Below are positions 25,384 through 36,305 of a stretch of DNA of 64,000 bases, in pieces. The DNA is taken from contig NC_088796.1 of NCBI RefSeq assembly GCF_011386835.1, positions 85,953,968 to 86,017,967 of the forward strand, read 5' to 3'. Source of the DNA: Chrysemys picta bellii (taxonomy: Eukaryota > Chordata > Testudines > Emydidae). Numbering within the stretch: position 1 is the first letter of the stretch; every line of letters starts with the position of its first letter. A program made the position numbers and the translations under genes. The notes beneath the pieces were generated by a model. That model was not told the DNA's origin, searched no databases, and saw nothing but the letters and a program-made list of their open reading frames with translations.

Positions 25384-26608
25384 CTATACACTCAACCTAC
25401 AGATTTGACTTCAGCAGACTTTGGTTCAGAGCCTCAGATGTGTCTGATCTGCAGCACTATGGGGAGTAGAAATTACCGAGATCTCTATTTAAAAAAGCAA
25501 AGACATGACTACATACATAACGGGGCAGATCTGTTGAATAAGGAGATGCCATTGTTTGTGTTGTCTTTTTTCTGAAAATTACTGCACTTTAATCCTTTGA
25601 TTTAAATTTCACTTCACTTATAACGTCAGCATAATTATTTTGGAAGGGCTGTATAAGTCATGATACAATAGTTACAATACAAAATGACAATAATTAAACT
25701 AAAATTCTCAGATATGCAAGACTGCTGTGCAGCGCAGGCAGAGTAGGTTTCCATTGTGGATAATTTCATGTTCCCTTTGTATTGCTGGGTTAATTATATT
25801 TTCTGTATATAAATATTGTCATTTGTCTACTATTATTACTGTTCAACAGTAACAAGACAATTTTATATTTTTACTCTTATTTTTCTGACTTGGAGCCTTT
25901 ATAATTTACTTGTGCAAGCATGTAGTACTCCTGTCTCTGTAGACAGTGTATGTGGGTTGCATGGTAATTTGGTGTAACCACACTGAAAACCCTTTGGTAG
26001 ATGATGAAGTAGGGCAGTTTTTTATAAAGATAAGTCAGTACTTAAATGACTAGGAATTCCTAGTATAGACCTAAATATTTCTTTTTGATCTTATATTATG
26101 GTATGCAGTGGCATATATGCTACCATATAAGGGTATGAATCTTGTAGTATTTAGAATTAAAGCTTTCAGAAAAGGAAATAAAATGGTCTATATTTTATAT
26201 TCAGGGAGTAGTTTTCCTCAAGGATATTCAGAGAGTGGGATCTGATTCATGAAGCAATTTGAATCTACTCATGCTAAAACCTTTTGTGCAACTTTTGCAA
26301 TACAGGTGTGTGAAGAAAGCAAAATTTGGTTTCAGAATCAGTTTTCTGGAACTCTTTGGAAGAGTGAAAATCCCTAAAGCCCCTAATGGCAAAAAATTAG
26401 GTTTAACATTTCTTTTGAAGTATTATATAAGATAACCCAAAGCCTGCAAGTAGAACTGGTAGAAGAAATAGTTTTTCTGCATGTGGAAAATTGACAAAAC
26501 TAAAGTTTTTTCCTGATTTTGTGGAACTTTTAGGGGAGATATTTAGACTAAATACTGAAACATTTCAATTCAGAATGGCACTTCAGGGTCTCTTATGAGT
26601 TTGGGTGC
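25384..26608. other. No gene recognised
   Basis: AT-rich; nothing assignable. Confidence 0.45.
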
Positions 26609-26794
26609 TTTATGCTCTCATTCTCCTCTACAGACTTGGTTCCCTGGTTGGACTACATCTTCCCTGATACATCATGTTTTCTCCTCTTGGTGAAGGAAGA
26701 AGGTATGTCCCAAGAGTCCACTTGGCTGTGGTGCATCATGAAAAATGTAGTCTGACCAGAGAACATGATCTAGGGGAGAACAGGAGCATAAAAT
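26609..26794. mobile_element. Old palindromic MITE-like element
   Basis: Imperfect inverted arms of roughly 70 bases: left 'tttatgctctcattctcc' with 'gactacatcttccctgat', right, as reverse complement, 'ttttatgctcctgttctcc' with 'gactacatttttcatgatg'. The arms enclose a short centre. Non-coding and well diverged, so old. No clear TSD was found. Confidence 0.6.
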
Positions 26795-28529
26795 ATCTGA
26801 ACTGCAATTCCTGTGAGCCACTGTGGTGCCATTTTAGCTGATATATTCTGCTGAAACAGATCCTTTGTGAAAAATTCCATTAAGTCAGAAACCCAATGTT
26901 CTACTGAAAGACAGAACAATAGAATATTTTTGGCCAGCTCTAGTTCTAAAGTAAATTAAATGGTCAAGTAACTGTTCTTTTATTATAGAAACCCTAGTTG
27001 TACAATGTGAATGTCAAGCACCCATATGCCCTAGTTATTTAGAATCTTAGGCTACGATGCAGCAGCTATAAAGTTAAACATGATTAGAGTGGCAACCACA
27101 GGAATTAAAGTTTCAGCTACAGAAGACAAATACAAAAGTGGAGACACTTCGGTCTATTACTATATAAAGTGGCTTTTCCATTTTTGTTGTTTCACACATA
27201 TAAACAGATTATACCCAATATGGGCTTGTGCATTTGTACACTATATTTAGAAAAGCACATTCCCCCTTCCAACACACAAACCTTATATTGAGAGCTAGCT
27301 GGAAAATGAGAACCTCCACAGAAAATTTTCTACTTCGTGTTAAAAGCCAGCATTTGGCTTTTGGTGAAAGTTTTAGGTTTTATAACTGTCGGTAAAGCTC
27401 TCATTTACTCATTGAGAAAACCAATTTTCCATTTAGAAAGTTTGATGTAAATTTCCCCCCTTACTTAGGTTCTCTCTCACTATTTTAGGAGCCAGTCTTT
27501 CTCCCACTGAAGTCAACAGCACAAGTTCTGGCATGTAATTACGTCTTTCCTGAATAAGCATAACTCCTGCTGCACACCAGCAAGTCTGTCTGTCTGCAGT
27601 GTAGTAGGGGTAGGGAGCATATTCAGGTTCTTATTGACTTTAGTAGTGTGTGCAGGAAAAGGCCCCTATATGGGATTAAAGGTATTTTCCAGTTACATGT
27701 AAATAAAAATGTCAATATTATAGCCACATTTTGTTGAATGAATTTTCTTGATCCTTATACCATATTCAATCTCATTTTTCTATATACAGCATCAGCACAC
27801 ATACAATATAAAAGCATAATCATGTTCTTAAAACAGCAAAGTAAAGTGCCCTGGAGACAGCAAGGTATAGGATTTCTATCACAACACCCAAGAGCAGGAA
27901 AAGAATAATTTTACAGCTTGGATAGGTCCCCATTAAACAATCAAAAAACACCATAAGGTCTAGGTTTTAAAGTCTTTCCTCAGATTTTCATACCACAGAA
28001 AACAGACATACAATAAAGAAAAAAAAATGAACTACTTACCAAATCTTTCTTTGTTTTCAGAACTTAACCAAACACAGGAAAAAGGGGGAGGGGGGGAAAT
28101 CTTATCCACTCTTCCATTTTATAGGCCCAGCTGTTGTGATTTTTGTTAAAGTTAGTAATTTGTCTCAGCTGAACCCAGTAATATTCCCCCACATTATTGG
28201 AATGTTTAACAGGCCCTGCTGTGAGGGAAAAAAAACTGTTGCAGCTTTCCTCTTCAGGGAAAAAGATTTAACTCCATCCCTGCCAGTCACCATATGTAGT
28301 CTATATATGTTCCATCATATATACACCCCCAAAGTCTGCAGAGATGGAAAGTATTCATCATGTGATTTCCTTAAGTAGTACAACATTCATTTTGCATAAA
28401 TAAAAACTGCAAAGGATTGAACACCATGGTATGACCCCAATCCTGTAAACACTTACACAATCTGCAACTTTACTTATGCAAGTAGTTCAGTAGGCCTACT
28501 CACACAAGTTAAATTACATACATGAGTAA
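26795..28529. other. No gene recognised
   Basis: Contains old-repeat words near 27500 ('cccactgaagtcaacag'). Otherwise unassigned AT-rich DNA. Confidence 0.4.
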
Positions 28530-28854
28530 GGCCCAGATCCACAAAGGGCCTTAATCACTTAAACCCCAGATTTAGGCTACACTGCAATTCATAACACCAC
28601 TGCTTAGCTACCGACTAACCCTAAATTTGCATTACATCTAAAATTTCCCTAGTCACCAAAGTTTCTGCCTCTGGACAGGTGCACTGCTGCTGCTTCAGTC
28701 CAGGTGCCGATCGCCCACCAAAGCCCAAGCATGAGCCCCAGAGAAAGATAGGCAGAGGAGTGCCTGCCTTCTATGTGTGAGTTCTATAGGTGTGTTCTGA
28801 ACATGCCTAGCAAGCCCCATTCAAAATCCAGCCTGAGGATAAACTACCACCCAC

Positions 28855-29150
28855 CTTCTATCTTTTAGCTCAGTGCTTAGAGCAATCACCCAGGATGTGG
28901 GAGCTGCAGGTTCAATTAGGGTGACCAGATGTCCTGATTTTATAGGGACAGTCCTGATTTTTGGGTCTTTTTCTTATATAGGCTCCTATTACCCCCCACC
29001 CCCATCCCGATTTTTCACACTTGCTGTTTGGTCACCCCAGATTCAATTCCTCCCTCTACCAGATGGGGAGAAATTACTTGAACAGGGGTCTCTACCGTCT
29101 CTCAGGAGGGTGCTCTTAGCAACAAGTAATGGGATACCCTGATATGGAAT
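28855..29150. repeat. tRNA-like SINE pair in inverted arrangement, split by a hAT element
   Basis: Plus strand: A-box-like TTAGCTCAGTGCTTAGAGC and B-box-like GCAGGTTCAAT, where the hAT copy B interrupts and then duplicates ATTCAATTCC. On the minus strand at about 29065-29130 a second tRNA-like head is visible ('gttgctaagagcaccctcc', 'cctgttcaag'). The same head-to-head design recurs at 29635-29790. Confidence 0.6.
28909..29047. mobile_element. hAT-like MITE of the AGGGTGACC family, copy B
   Basis: Element 28917-29039 runs from TAGGGTGACCAGATGTCC to TTTGGTCACCCCA. TSD GGTTCAAT (28909-28916) and GATTCAAT (29040-29047) differ at one base. It inserted into the B box of a tRNA-derived SINE. Confidence 0.85.
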
Positions 29151-29303
29151 GCCCTCTGGCTAACTTGTTGAAACTCATCCACTTTGGATAAATAATTCAA
29201 GTATCATTGGCACAAAAGGATTGGGCCCTGGGTTTCCCACCTCCTATGTGGGTCCCCTAACAACTGGCTTGTAGAGTTATTTTCATTCAATTCTCTAGCC
29301 CAC

Positions 29304-29592
29304 TGAGGCCATGGCTACACTCAAAACTTCAAAGCGCTGCCACGGGAGCGCTCCCGCAGCAGTGCTTTGAAGTGCAAGTGTGGTCGCGCGCCAGCGCTGG
29401 GAGAGAGCTCTCCCAGCGCTGCAGGTACTCCATCTCCACGAGGGGATTAGCTTACATGGCTCCCAGCGCTGGGGCACTGTTTACACTGGCGCTTTACAGC
29501 GCCGTAACTTGCTGCGTTCAGGGGGGTGTTTTTTCACACCCCTGAGCGAGAAAGTTACAGCGCTGTAAAGCGCCAATGTAACCAAGCCCTAA
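29304..29592. mobile_element. PIF/Harbinger-like MITE, GC-rich hairpin type (283 bp)
   Basis: Element 29307-29589 has ends GGCCATGGCTACACT and, as reverse complement, GGGCTTGGTTACATT. Flanks TGA and TAA fit a decayed TWA TSD. Two hairpins: 29325-29371 around 'cttcaaagcgctg' and its inverse, and 29488-29573 around 'gcgctttacagcgc' with 'ggggggtgttttttcacaccc' (roughly) at the tip. Length is close to the 285 and 287 bp elements of this type. Confidence 0.65.
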
Positions 29593-29634
29593 CTATTTAA
29601 GTGTTTATACATAGTGAAACAAATTCAACAAATA

Positions 29635-29790
29635 AGATTGAGCCCCCTCCCATATCTCAGTGGTTAGTGCTCTCTTCAGAGAGATGGAATACCTCTGTTC
29701 AAATCCTTTTGCCTTCTCAGACAGAAAGGGGAAATGAATCGGGTCTCCCACATCCAGGGGAGTACTCTAACCACTAAGCTAAAAGATATA
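29635..29790. repeat. tRNA-like SINE pair in inverted arrangement, second copy
   Basis: Plus strand: 'atctcagtggttagtgctc' (A box) and 'ctgttcaaatcc' (B box). On the minus strand from 29790, 'cttagtggttagagtactc' and 'gggagacccgattcatttc' form a facing tRNA-like head. The two meet in a small palindrome near 29715-29735. Compare 28855-29150. Confidence 0.6.
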
Positions 29791-30114
29791 AACAGGGCTA
29801 CTCCTCTTCCTCTGGTCATTCTATGTGGAGTGAGGCAGGCACTTAAGTCATTCTGACAAGAAATGATTTAGGCTCCTAAACTGCCTGGCTCCACAAGAGG
29901 GATGCCCAGCTATGGATTACAAGAGGAGATAAGTGCATCCCTGCAGCCTGGATTTAGACTCCTAATTCGGTAGATGGATGGAGCTTAGGAAATACCTACC
30001 CTTCATGCTGGTATCGCCCATAAGCTACTTTAGGCAACTCCCCACCTAACATTTGTGGATCATGTTCTTAGGCACCGGTGTCTCCCCATTCATTGTATAG
30101 GGAGTTTAGGTGTC

Positions 30115-30526
30115 TATCTCAGCAGAGCTGGCTTTAGCAGGTGCGGGGCCCCATGCTGGGACGCGAATTGTCTCTCGCCCCCCCCGCCCCAACTCCGCCC
30201 CAACTCCGCCCCAGCCCCGCCCGCTCCCTGCCCCATTGCATCCCTCCCCAAATCCCCGCCCCCTCCCTGCCCCATTGGATCCCTCCCCAAATCCCCGCGT
30301 CTTCCCCAAGCACGCCGCATTCCTCCTCCTCACCCCTCCCTCCCAGGCTTGCGCTGATCAGCTGTATGGCAGCGCAAGCGCTAGAGGGAGGGGGGAGAAG
30401 CAGGAAGCGGCTTTTTTTTTTTCCTCTGCTCCGCCGGCAGCCCAGGATGTTGCGGGGCCCTCTTAGGCGCGGGGCCCCATTCCAGGGAATAGGCTGAATC
30501 AGTTTAAAGCTGGCCCTGTATCTCAG
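30115..30526. mobile_element. hAT-like element with CAGGGC-type ends (396 bp)
   Basis: Element 30123-30518 starts CAGAGCTGGCTTTAGC and ends AAAGCTGGCCCTG, flanked by an exact 8-bp TSD TATCTCAG (30115-30122, 30519-30526). The interior is C-rich low complexity, which creates overlapping proline-rich frames that are not genes. Confidence 0.88.
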
Positions 30527-30580
30527 GCTTTGTGGATCTCGTTGTTCCAGTCATTTTCTAGACACCTTTGGCCTTAGAGT

Positions 30581-30614
30581 TACACATGATCTTAGCCAAA
30601 AGGCCGAGAAGCGA
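30581..30614 (-). pseudogene. U2 snRNA 5'-end fragment
   Basis: Read on the minus strand, 34 bases match the 5' end of U2 snRNA (CTTCTCGGCCTTTTGGCTAA and flanks) with one mismatch, then similarity stops. The branch-point recognition segment and the Sm site are absent, so this is not a functional U2 gene. It lies at the edge of an old repeat, as expected for a truncated retrotransposed snRNA end or a chimeric insertion. Confidence 0.85.
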
Positions 30615-31204
30615 ATACACCTCTTTCCTTTAATGCTGTCCTACAGACTCTTATTGAAGGGGTTGCTCAGTAAGCATCTTAGCTTGGCAGCTGGATAAAC
30701 ACAACTCTAGGAAGGAAGTGGCAATGGCAATGAAAGGGAGCAGGGATAAAGAGGCAGTAGCCAGAGAAAGAAGTGAAAGAAACTTCATTTCCCATAATTA
30801 TGATACATAGAAGGGGTTTATAACTATTACTTATAGAGTGCTGTAAGTGTACCTGTGATGCTGTCAGACCAGGAGCCAGCTCATGCCAAAGCCCCAGGTC
30901 AAGTCACTTGTTTATTAATATAGATCAAAGTGATTGTTCAATGTAGAAGAATGTATTGGTGTTTAAACATCATGAAAACTTATGGGATGTTACATGCATT
31001 GTTTTCACTTATCTGTATCTTGTTAATACTTTGCATTGTATATGACCCCCGATATCTAAATAACCTTCCAAACATGAAAGAAGCCTTGTGTAATGCAAAT
31101 GAAGGACACTTATCAGAAAGATAATGCACCTTGAGCACTTCAAAGTGAGGGCATTCAGAGTTCAAAAACTCTAAAAACATCCCTCTCTTACGGCCATCAA
31201 AGAA
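30615..31204. other. No gene recognised
   Basis: AT-rich; nothing assignable. Confidence 0.45.
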
Positions 31205-31880
31205 GAAAACATGTGATAGCTGTCCTGTCAAATTGTTCTAAGAGAACTAATATATATATGGATACAAATGAAAATCCTTCATCTCTTGATTATTTGGATT
31301 CTAACAAGGCAGAATATCTGAATGAGAATACAGAAATCCCTAGAGTTATTGTGTGTAGTCCTGAGAAACTTTTAGGAAACTGTCAGATTACTATCTCTCT
31401 GCTACAATTTGGAATTATAGACTGTGACTCATCTGTGCATATATTTACCTGCTTTAACTTCTCAATAATTCTCATTTATTTTCTTAGCTAATACACATTT
31501 AGCTATTTTTACTATGGAATTGGGTACCAGCATTGTCTTTGGTGTGAGATCTAGGATGCAACTTGACCTGGATGAGTGACTGGTCTCTTGGGACTGGGAT
31601 TAACCTGGAATATTTGTTATTTTTGGTGTAAGTATCCATTTATCTCATAATCAAGCTTGCCTAGGTAGCAAGATAGACTGGAATATCTAATGGGACTGTC
31701 TGTAACTCCATTATAATACTATTGTAGTCCTGTGGGAGTTCACATTTGGTACTGGGTTGATGAAATCTAATTATAGAACATGCCACCACTTTGGGATGTC
31801 TGCCCCGCTTTTGGCAGTCTGCCTTGAGGTCAGCACTCATTGGCGTGAGTCCTTCAGATAGAATGGCAGTATTGAAATGC
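31205..31880 (+). repeat. Probable solo LTR of a turtle retroelement
   Basis: Runs from about TGTGATAGCTGTCCTGTC (31211) through 'gactgtgactcatctgtgc', 'ctgctttaacttctcaata' and a degraded poly-A signal region ('gctaatacacatttagc') to 'gaggtcagcactcattggcg' near 31850. I recall these words from an abundant turtle LTR. No terminal CA pair or TSD is clear and there is no coding body. The call is partly from memory. Confidence 0.5.
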
Positions 31881-32445
31881 GCCAATTGTAATAATCTTTG
31901 ACCCAATGATTTCTGATTGTAAATGCACAAGCAGGTACAATACTAGACAATAACAAACACACAAAGAGTGTGGTAATGGTCTTTATAGTCGGACGGCACA
32001 ACAGAACAGATTATATTTTTTCAGAAAAGGAGAAAGGTGCTTGGTAAACACAAACTGGGGTAGTACTAGTTCAGTCTGAGTGTTGTGACTGAATGAAAAT
32101 GTCTATTTGTATAATGAACTATATTATTGCACTTTTGACCCCTAAGCTGTTTGCCTCACTATATATTATCTCATCGTTTTTCCACAGCATCACCACAGAT
32201 CCTGTGGAGCAAGTGATTTCCCATATCCAGACTGCCCTTACTAGCTTTGTAATGACATTAGGTAGTGTTCATTAAGTATGTTCATTTACTCCTTTGGCAT
32301 ATCTCCAAAGTGGAGGCTCAGTAAGCAATCAGATGAGGAAAGCCCCAGTTCAAGATAATGTACTTGTTCTATAAGGTCGTTCACTGTTCTATATTGAAGC
32401 ACCATTCTTCCCTCTCTTCTCCAATTAGAAGTGAATGAGTTCATG
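31881..32445. other. No gene recognised
   Basis: AT-rich; nothing assignable. Confidence 0.45.
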
Positions 32446-33094
32446 AAATGATAAAGTTCAGGATTCTTAGGAATGGTAAGAGGGAAAACAGCATAATAAA
32501 GATAATGGACTTCAAGAAGTCAGGCTTTAGCAAACTCAGGGAGCTGGTAGGTAAGATTCCTATGGGAAGCAAATCTAAGGGGGAAAAACAGGATGACAGA
32601 GTTGGCAGTTTTTCAAGGAGATATTATTAAGGGCACAAGAGCAAACTATCCCACTGCACAGTAAAGATAGTAAGTATGGCAAGAGACCACCCTGGCTTAA
32701 TCAGGAGATCTTCAATGATATGAACCTCAATAAAGAGTCCTACAAACAGTGAAAACTAGGTCAAATTACAGAGGATGAATATAAACAAACAAAACAAGCA
32801 TGTAGGGACACAATTAGAAAGGTCAAGGCACAAAATGAAATTAAGATAGCTAGGGACATAAAGGGTAACAAGAAAACATTCTACAAATACATTAGAAGCA
32901 AGAAAAAGACCAAGAACAGGGTAGGCCAATTACTCAATGAAGGGAGAAAGACAATAACAGAAAGTGTGGAAATGGCAGAAGTACTAAATGCCATTTTTGT
33001 TTGTTTTCCCCAAAAAGGATAATAGCAAGCGGATGTCTAGCATAGTGAATGCCAGTGAAAATGAGGTAGGATCTGTGGCTAAAATAGGGACGAA

Positions 33095-34590
33095 CACAAG
33101 AACATAAGGATGGCCATACTGGATCAGACCAAAGGTCAATCTAGCCCAGTATCCTGTCTTCCGACAGTGGCCAATGACAGGTGCCCCAGAGGGAATGAAC
33201 AGAACAGATAAACATCAAGTGATCCATTGCGTCGCCCATTCCCAGCTTCTGGCAAATAGAGGCTAGGGACACCATCCTCCATTAATTTATCTAGTTCTTT
33301 TTTGAACCTTGTTATCATCTTTGCCTTCACAACATTCTCTGGCAAGGAGTTCCACAGATTGACTGCGCAATGTGTGAAAAAATACTTCCTTTTGTTTGTT
33401 TTAAACCTGCTGCCTATTAATTTCATTTGGTGACCTCTAGCTCTTGTGTTATGAGAAGTAGTAAATAACACATCCTTATTTACTTTCTCCATACCAATGA
33501 TGATTTTATAGATCTCTATCACATTTCCCCTTAGTCGTCTCTTTTCCAAGCTCAAAAATCCCAGTTTTACTAATCTCTCCTCATATGGAAGTCATTAATT
33601 TTTGAAGCCCTTTTCCGAACGTGTTACAGTTCCAATATATCTTTTTTTGAGATGGGGCAATCACATCTGCACACAGTATTCAATATGTGGGCATACCATG
33701 GATTTATATAGGGGCAATATGATATTTTATGACTTATTATCTATCCCTTTCTTAATGTTTCCCAACATTCCGTTCACTTTTTTGACTGCTGCTGCATATT
33801 GAGTGGATGTTTTCAGAGAACTATCCATAATGACTCCAAGAGCTCTTTCTTGAGTGGTAACAGCTAATTTAGAACCCATCATTTTATATGTACAGTTGGA
33901 ATTATGTTTTTCAATATGCACTACTTTGCATTTATCACCATTGAATTTCATCTGCCATGTTGTTGCCCAGTCATCCAGTTTTGTGAGATCCTTTTGTAGT
34001 GCTTCATGGTCTGCTTGGGACTTTACTATCTTCAGTAGTGTTGTATCATCTGCAAATCTTACCACCCCACTGTTTACCCCTTTTTCCAGATCATTTATGA
34101 ATATGTTGAATAGGATTGGTCCCAGTATAGATCCCTGGGGGACACCACTATTTACCTCTCTCCATTCTGAAAACTGATCATTTATTCCTACCCTTTGTCT
34201 CCTATCTTTTAACTAGTTACCGATCCATGAGAGGACCTTCCCACTTATCCCATGACACCTTACTTTGCTTAAGAGCCTTTGGTGAGGGACCTTGTCAAAG
34301 GCTTTCTGAAAATCTAAGTACGCTATATCCACTGGATCTCCCTTGTCCACATGCTTGTTGACGCCCCTCAAAGAATTCTAGTAGATTAGTGAGGCATGAT
34401 TTCCCTTTACAAAAACCCATGTTGACTCTTCCCCAATAAATTATGTTCATCTATGTGTCTGATAATTTTCTTCTTTACTATTGTTTCAACCAGTTTGCAG
34501 ATTTACTGGCCTATAATTGCTAGGATCACCCCCAGAGCCTTTTTTTTTTTAAATTGGTGTCACATTAGCTATCCTCCAATCATTTGGTAC
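33095..34590 (-). pseudogene. CR1 LINE ORF2 C-terminal half (minus strand), nested
   Basis: On the minus strand the RT motif FADDTTLLKIV starts near 34055. It is followed by the thumb region (LDDWATTWQMKFNGDKCKVV) down to about 33727, then after a stop in the same frame by the CR1 C-terminal block at 33555-33290 (KRRLRGNVIEIYKII, FFTHCAVNLWNSLPENVVKA). Upstream of the FADD motif, near 34100-34560, are degraded RT motifs. The low-coordinate end 'aagaacataaggatggcca' is the 3' end of a known turtle CR1 subfamily. It is 5' truncated. It sits inside the plus-strand CR1, so it is the younger one. Confidence 0.9.
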
Positions 34591-34971
34591 AAGAGTCATG
34601 GAAGATATTTCAGAGGACTGGAAGTGGGCAAATATAGTGCCAATCTATAAAAAGAAGAGTAAAGATAACCTGGAGAATTACAGACCAGTCATTTTAACTT
34701 CTATACCCAGAAAAATAATGGAGCAAGTAATCAAGCAATCAATTTGCAGTCTCAGAAGACAGTAAGGTGATAAGTAACAGTCAATGTGGATTTCTGAAGA
34801 ACAAATCATGTCAAACCAGCCTAAAAGCTTTCTTTGAAAGGGTAACAAGCTTTGTGGAGGTGGGGAAGTGATAGATGTAGTATGCCTTGACTTTAATAAG
34901 ACTTTTGATACTGTCTTGCATGACCTTCTCATAAATAAAACTAGGGAAATAGAGCCTAGATGGAGCTACTC

Positions 34972-35264
34972 TAAGGGCAGGTCTACACTACAGCAGGGAT
35001 CGATGCTCTGACCACCATGGTCGATTTAGAGGGTCTAGTAAAGACCCGCCAAATTGACTGCAGATCGCTCTCCAGTCAATCCCTGTACTCTACCCCCGAC
35101 GAGAAGAGTAAGGTAATTTGAAGGGAGATTTTCTCCCATTGATTCCCATAGTGTAGACCCCGTGGTAACTCGACCTAAGGTACCCCGACTCCAGCTACAT
35201 GAATAATGTAGCTGGAGTTGTGTAGTATAGGTCAATTTACCATGGTAGTGTAGACATAGCCTAA
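34972..35264. mobile_element. PIF/Harbinger-like MITE, copy 2 (287 bp)
   Basis: Element 34975-35261 starts GGGCAGGTCTACACTACA and ends TGTAGACATAGCC, with TAA on both sides (34972-34974, 35262-35264). The host is recognisable CR1, and the flanking CR1 reads on across the insertion, which supports the boundaries. Internal palindrome 'ctccagctacatgaataat...' near 35190-35222, homologous to that of copy 1. Confidence 0.85.
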
Positions 35265-36305
35265 GATGGATGCATAACTGGTTGGAAAACCATTCCTAGA
35301 AAACTAGACATCAGTGGTTAAGAGTCAAGCTGGAAGGGCAGTTTGCATAGCCACAGGAATCAGTCCTGAGTCTGGTTCTGTTCAATATTTTCATAAAATG
35401 ATTTAGAGAATGGCAGAGAGAGTACACTAATAAATTCTGCAGACAATACCAAGCTGGGAGGTGTTGCATGTGCTTCGGAAGATAGAATTAAAATTCAAAG
35501 TGGTCTGGACAAACTGGAGAAATGGTCTGAATTAAGTAGAATAAATTAAAGCAGGAGAAATGCAAAGTATTACAGTTAGGAAGGAACAATCAATTGAACA
35601 CATACAAAATGGGAATGACTGCTTAGGAAGGAGCATTGGGGGTTATAGTGGATTGCAAGCTAAATGTGTGTCAACAGTGTAACCTTGTTGCCAAAAAACA
35701 AACAAACAGAACAAACAAACAAAAGCGAACATCATTCTGGGATGTATTAGCAGGAGTGTTGTAAGCAAGACTTGAGAAGTAATTCTTCCAGTCTACTCCA
35801 CGCCTCCACTGGAGTATTGTGTCCAGTACTGGGTACCACATTTCAGGAAAGATGTGAACAAATTGGAGAAAGTCCAAAGGAGACAATAAAAATGATTAAA
35901 GGTCTAGAAAACAACCTGTGGGGAAAGATTGAAAGAATTGAGTTTGTTTAGTCTGGGGAAGAAAATACTGAGAATGGGCATAACAGTTTTCAAGTACATA
36001 AAAGGTTGTTACAAGGAGGAGAGTGAAACAGTTCTTTAACTTCTGAGGATAGGACAAAAAACAATGGTCTTAAATTGCAGCAAGGGAGGTTGAGGTTAGA
36101 CTTTAGGAAAAACTTCCTAACCGTCAGGATAGTTAACCACTGGAGCAAATTACTTAGGGAGGTTGTGGAATCTCCATCACTGGAGGTTTTTAAGAACAAG
36201 TTAACGCCTGTCAGGAATGGTCTAGTTATTACTTAGTCTTGCCTTGAGTACAGGGGACTTGACTAGATGACCTATTGAAGTCCCTGCCAGTCCTATACTT
36301 CTATC

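Larger units (their letters stand above)
28530..30580. repeat. Old composite repeat with inverted ends and three younger insertions
   Basis: The left part has 'cagatccacaaagggcctta' (about 28537-28556). The right part has the inverse, 'ctttgtggatctcg' to 'cctttggcctta' (about 30529-30578). Between them are tRNA-like palindromic units and three TIR elements (28917-29039, 29307-29589, 30123-30518). Removing those leaves about 1.2 kb of one old dispersed repeat, or two facing copies. Class unknown. Confidence 0.5.
32446..36305 (+). pseudogene. CR1 LINE ORF2 relic (plus strand), interrupted twice
   Basis: Three blocks make one CR1. 32446-33094 gives the linker between endonuclease and RT ([20 protein letters not shown] at about 32870). 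34591-34971 gives RT motifs (WANIVPIYKKKSKDNLENYRP, then LDFNKTFDTVLHD). 35265-36305 gives the RT end (about 35400 DNTKLGGVA) and the 3' part, closing with 'gactagatgacctattgaag'. Stops and frameshifts are common. It is split by a minus-strand CR1 (33095-34590) and a Harbinger-like MITE (34975-35261). About 40-45 RT codons that should span the first junction are missing. Dead copy; it predates both insertions. Confidence 0.88.

Noticed and set aside
30055..30497. Overlapping frames of 68-118 codons on both strands
   Set aside because: C-rich low complexity within the hAT-like element 30123-30518.
30581..30614. A functional U2 snRNA gene
   Set aside because: Only the first 34 bases are present; the rest of U2, including the Sm site, is missing.
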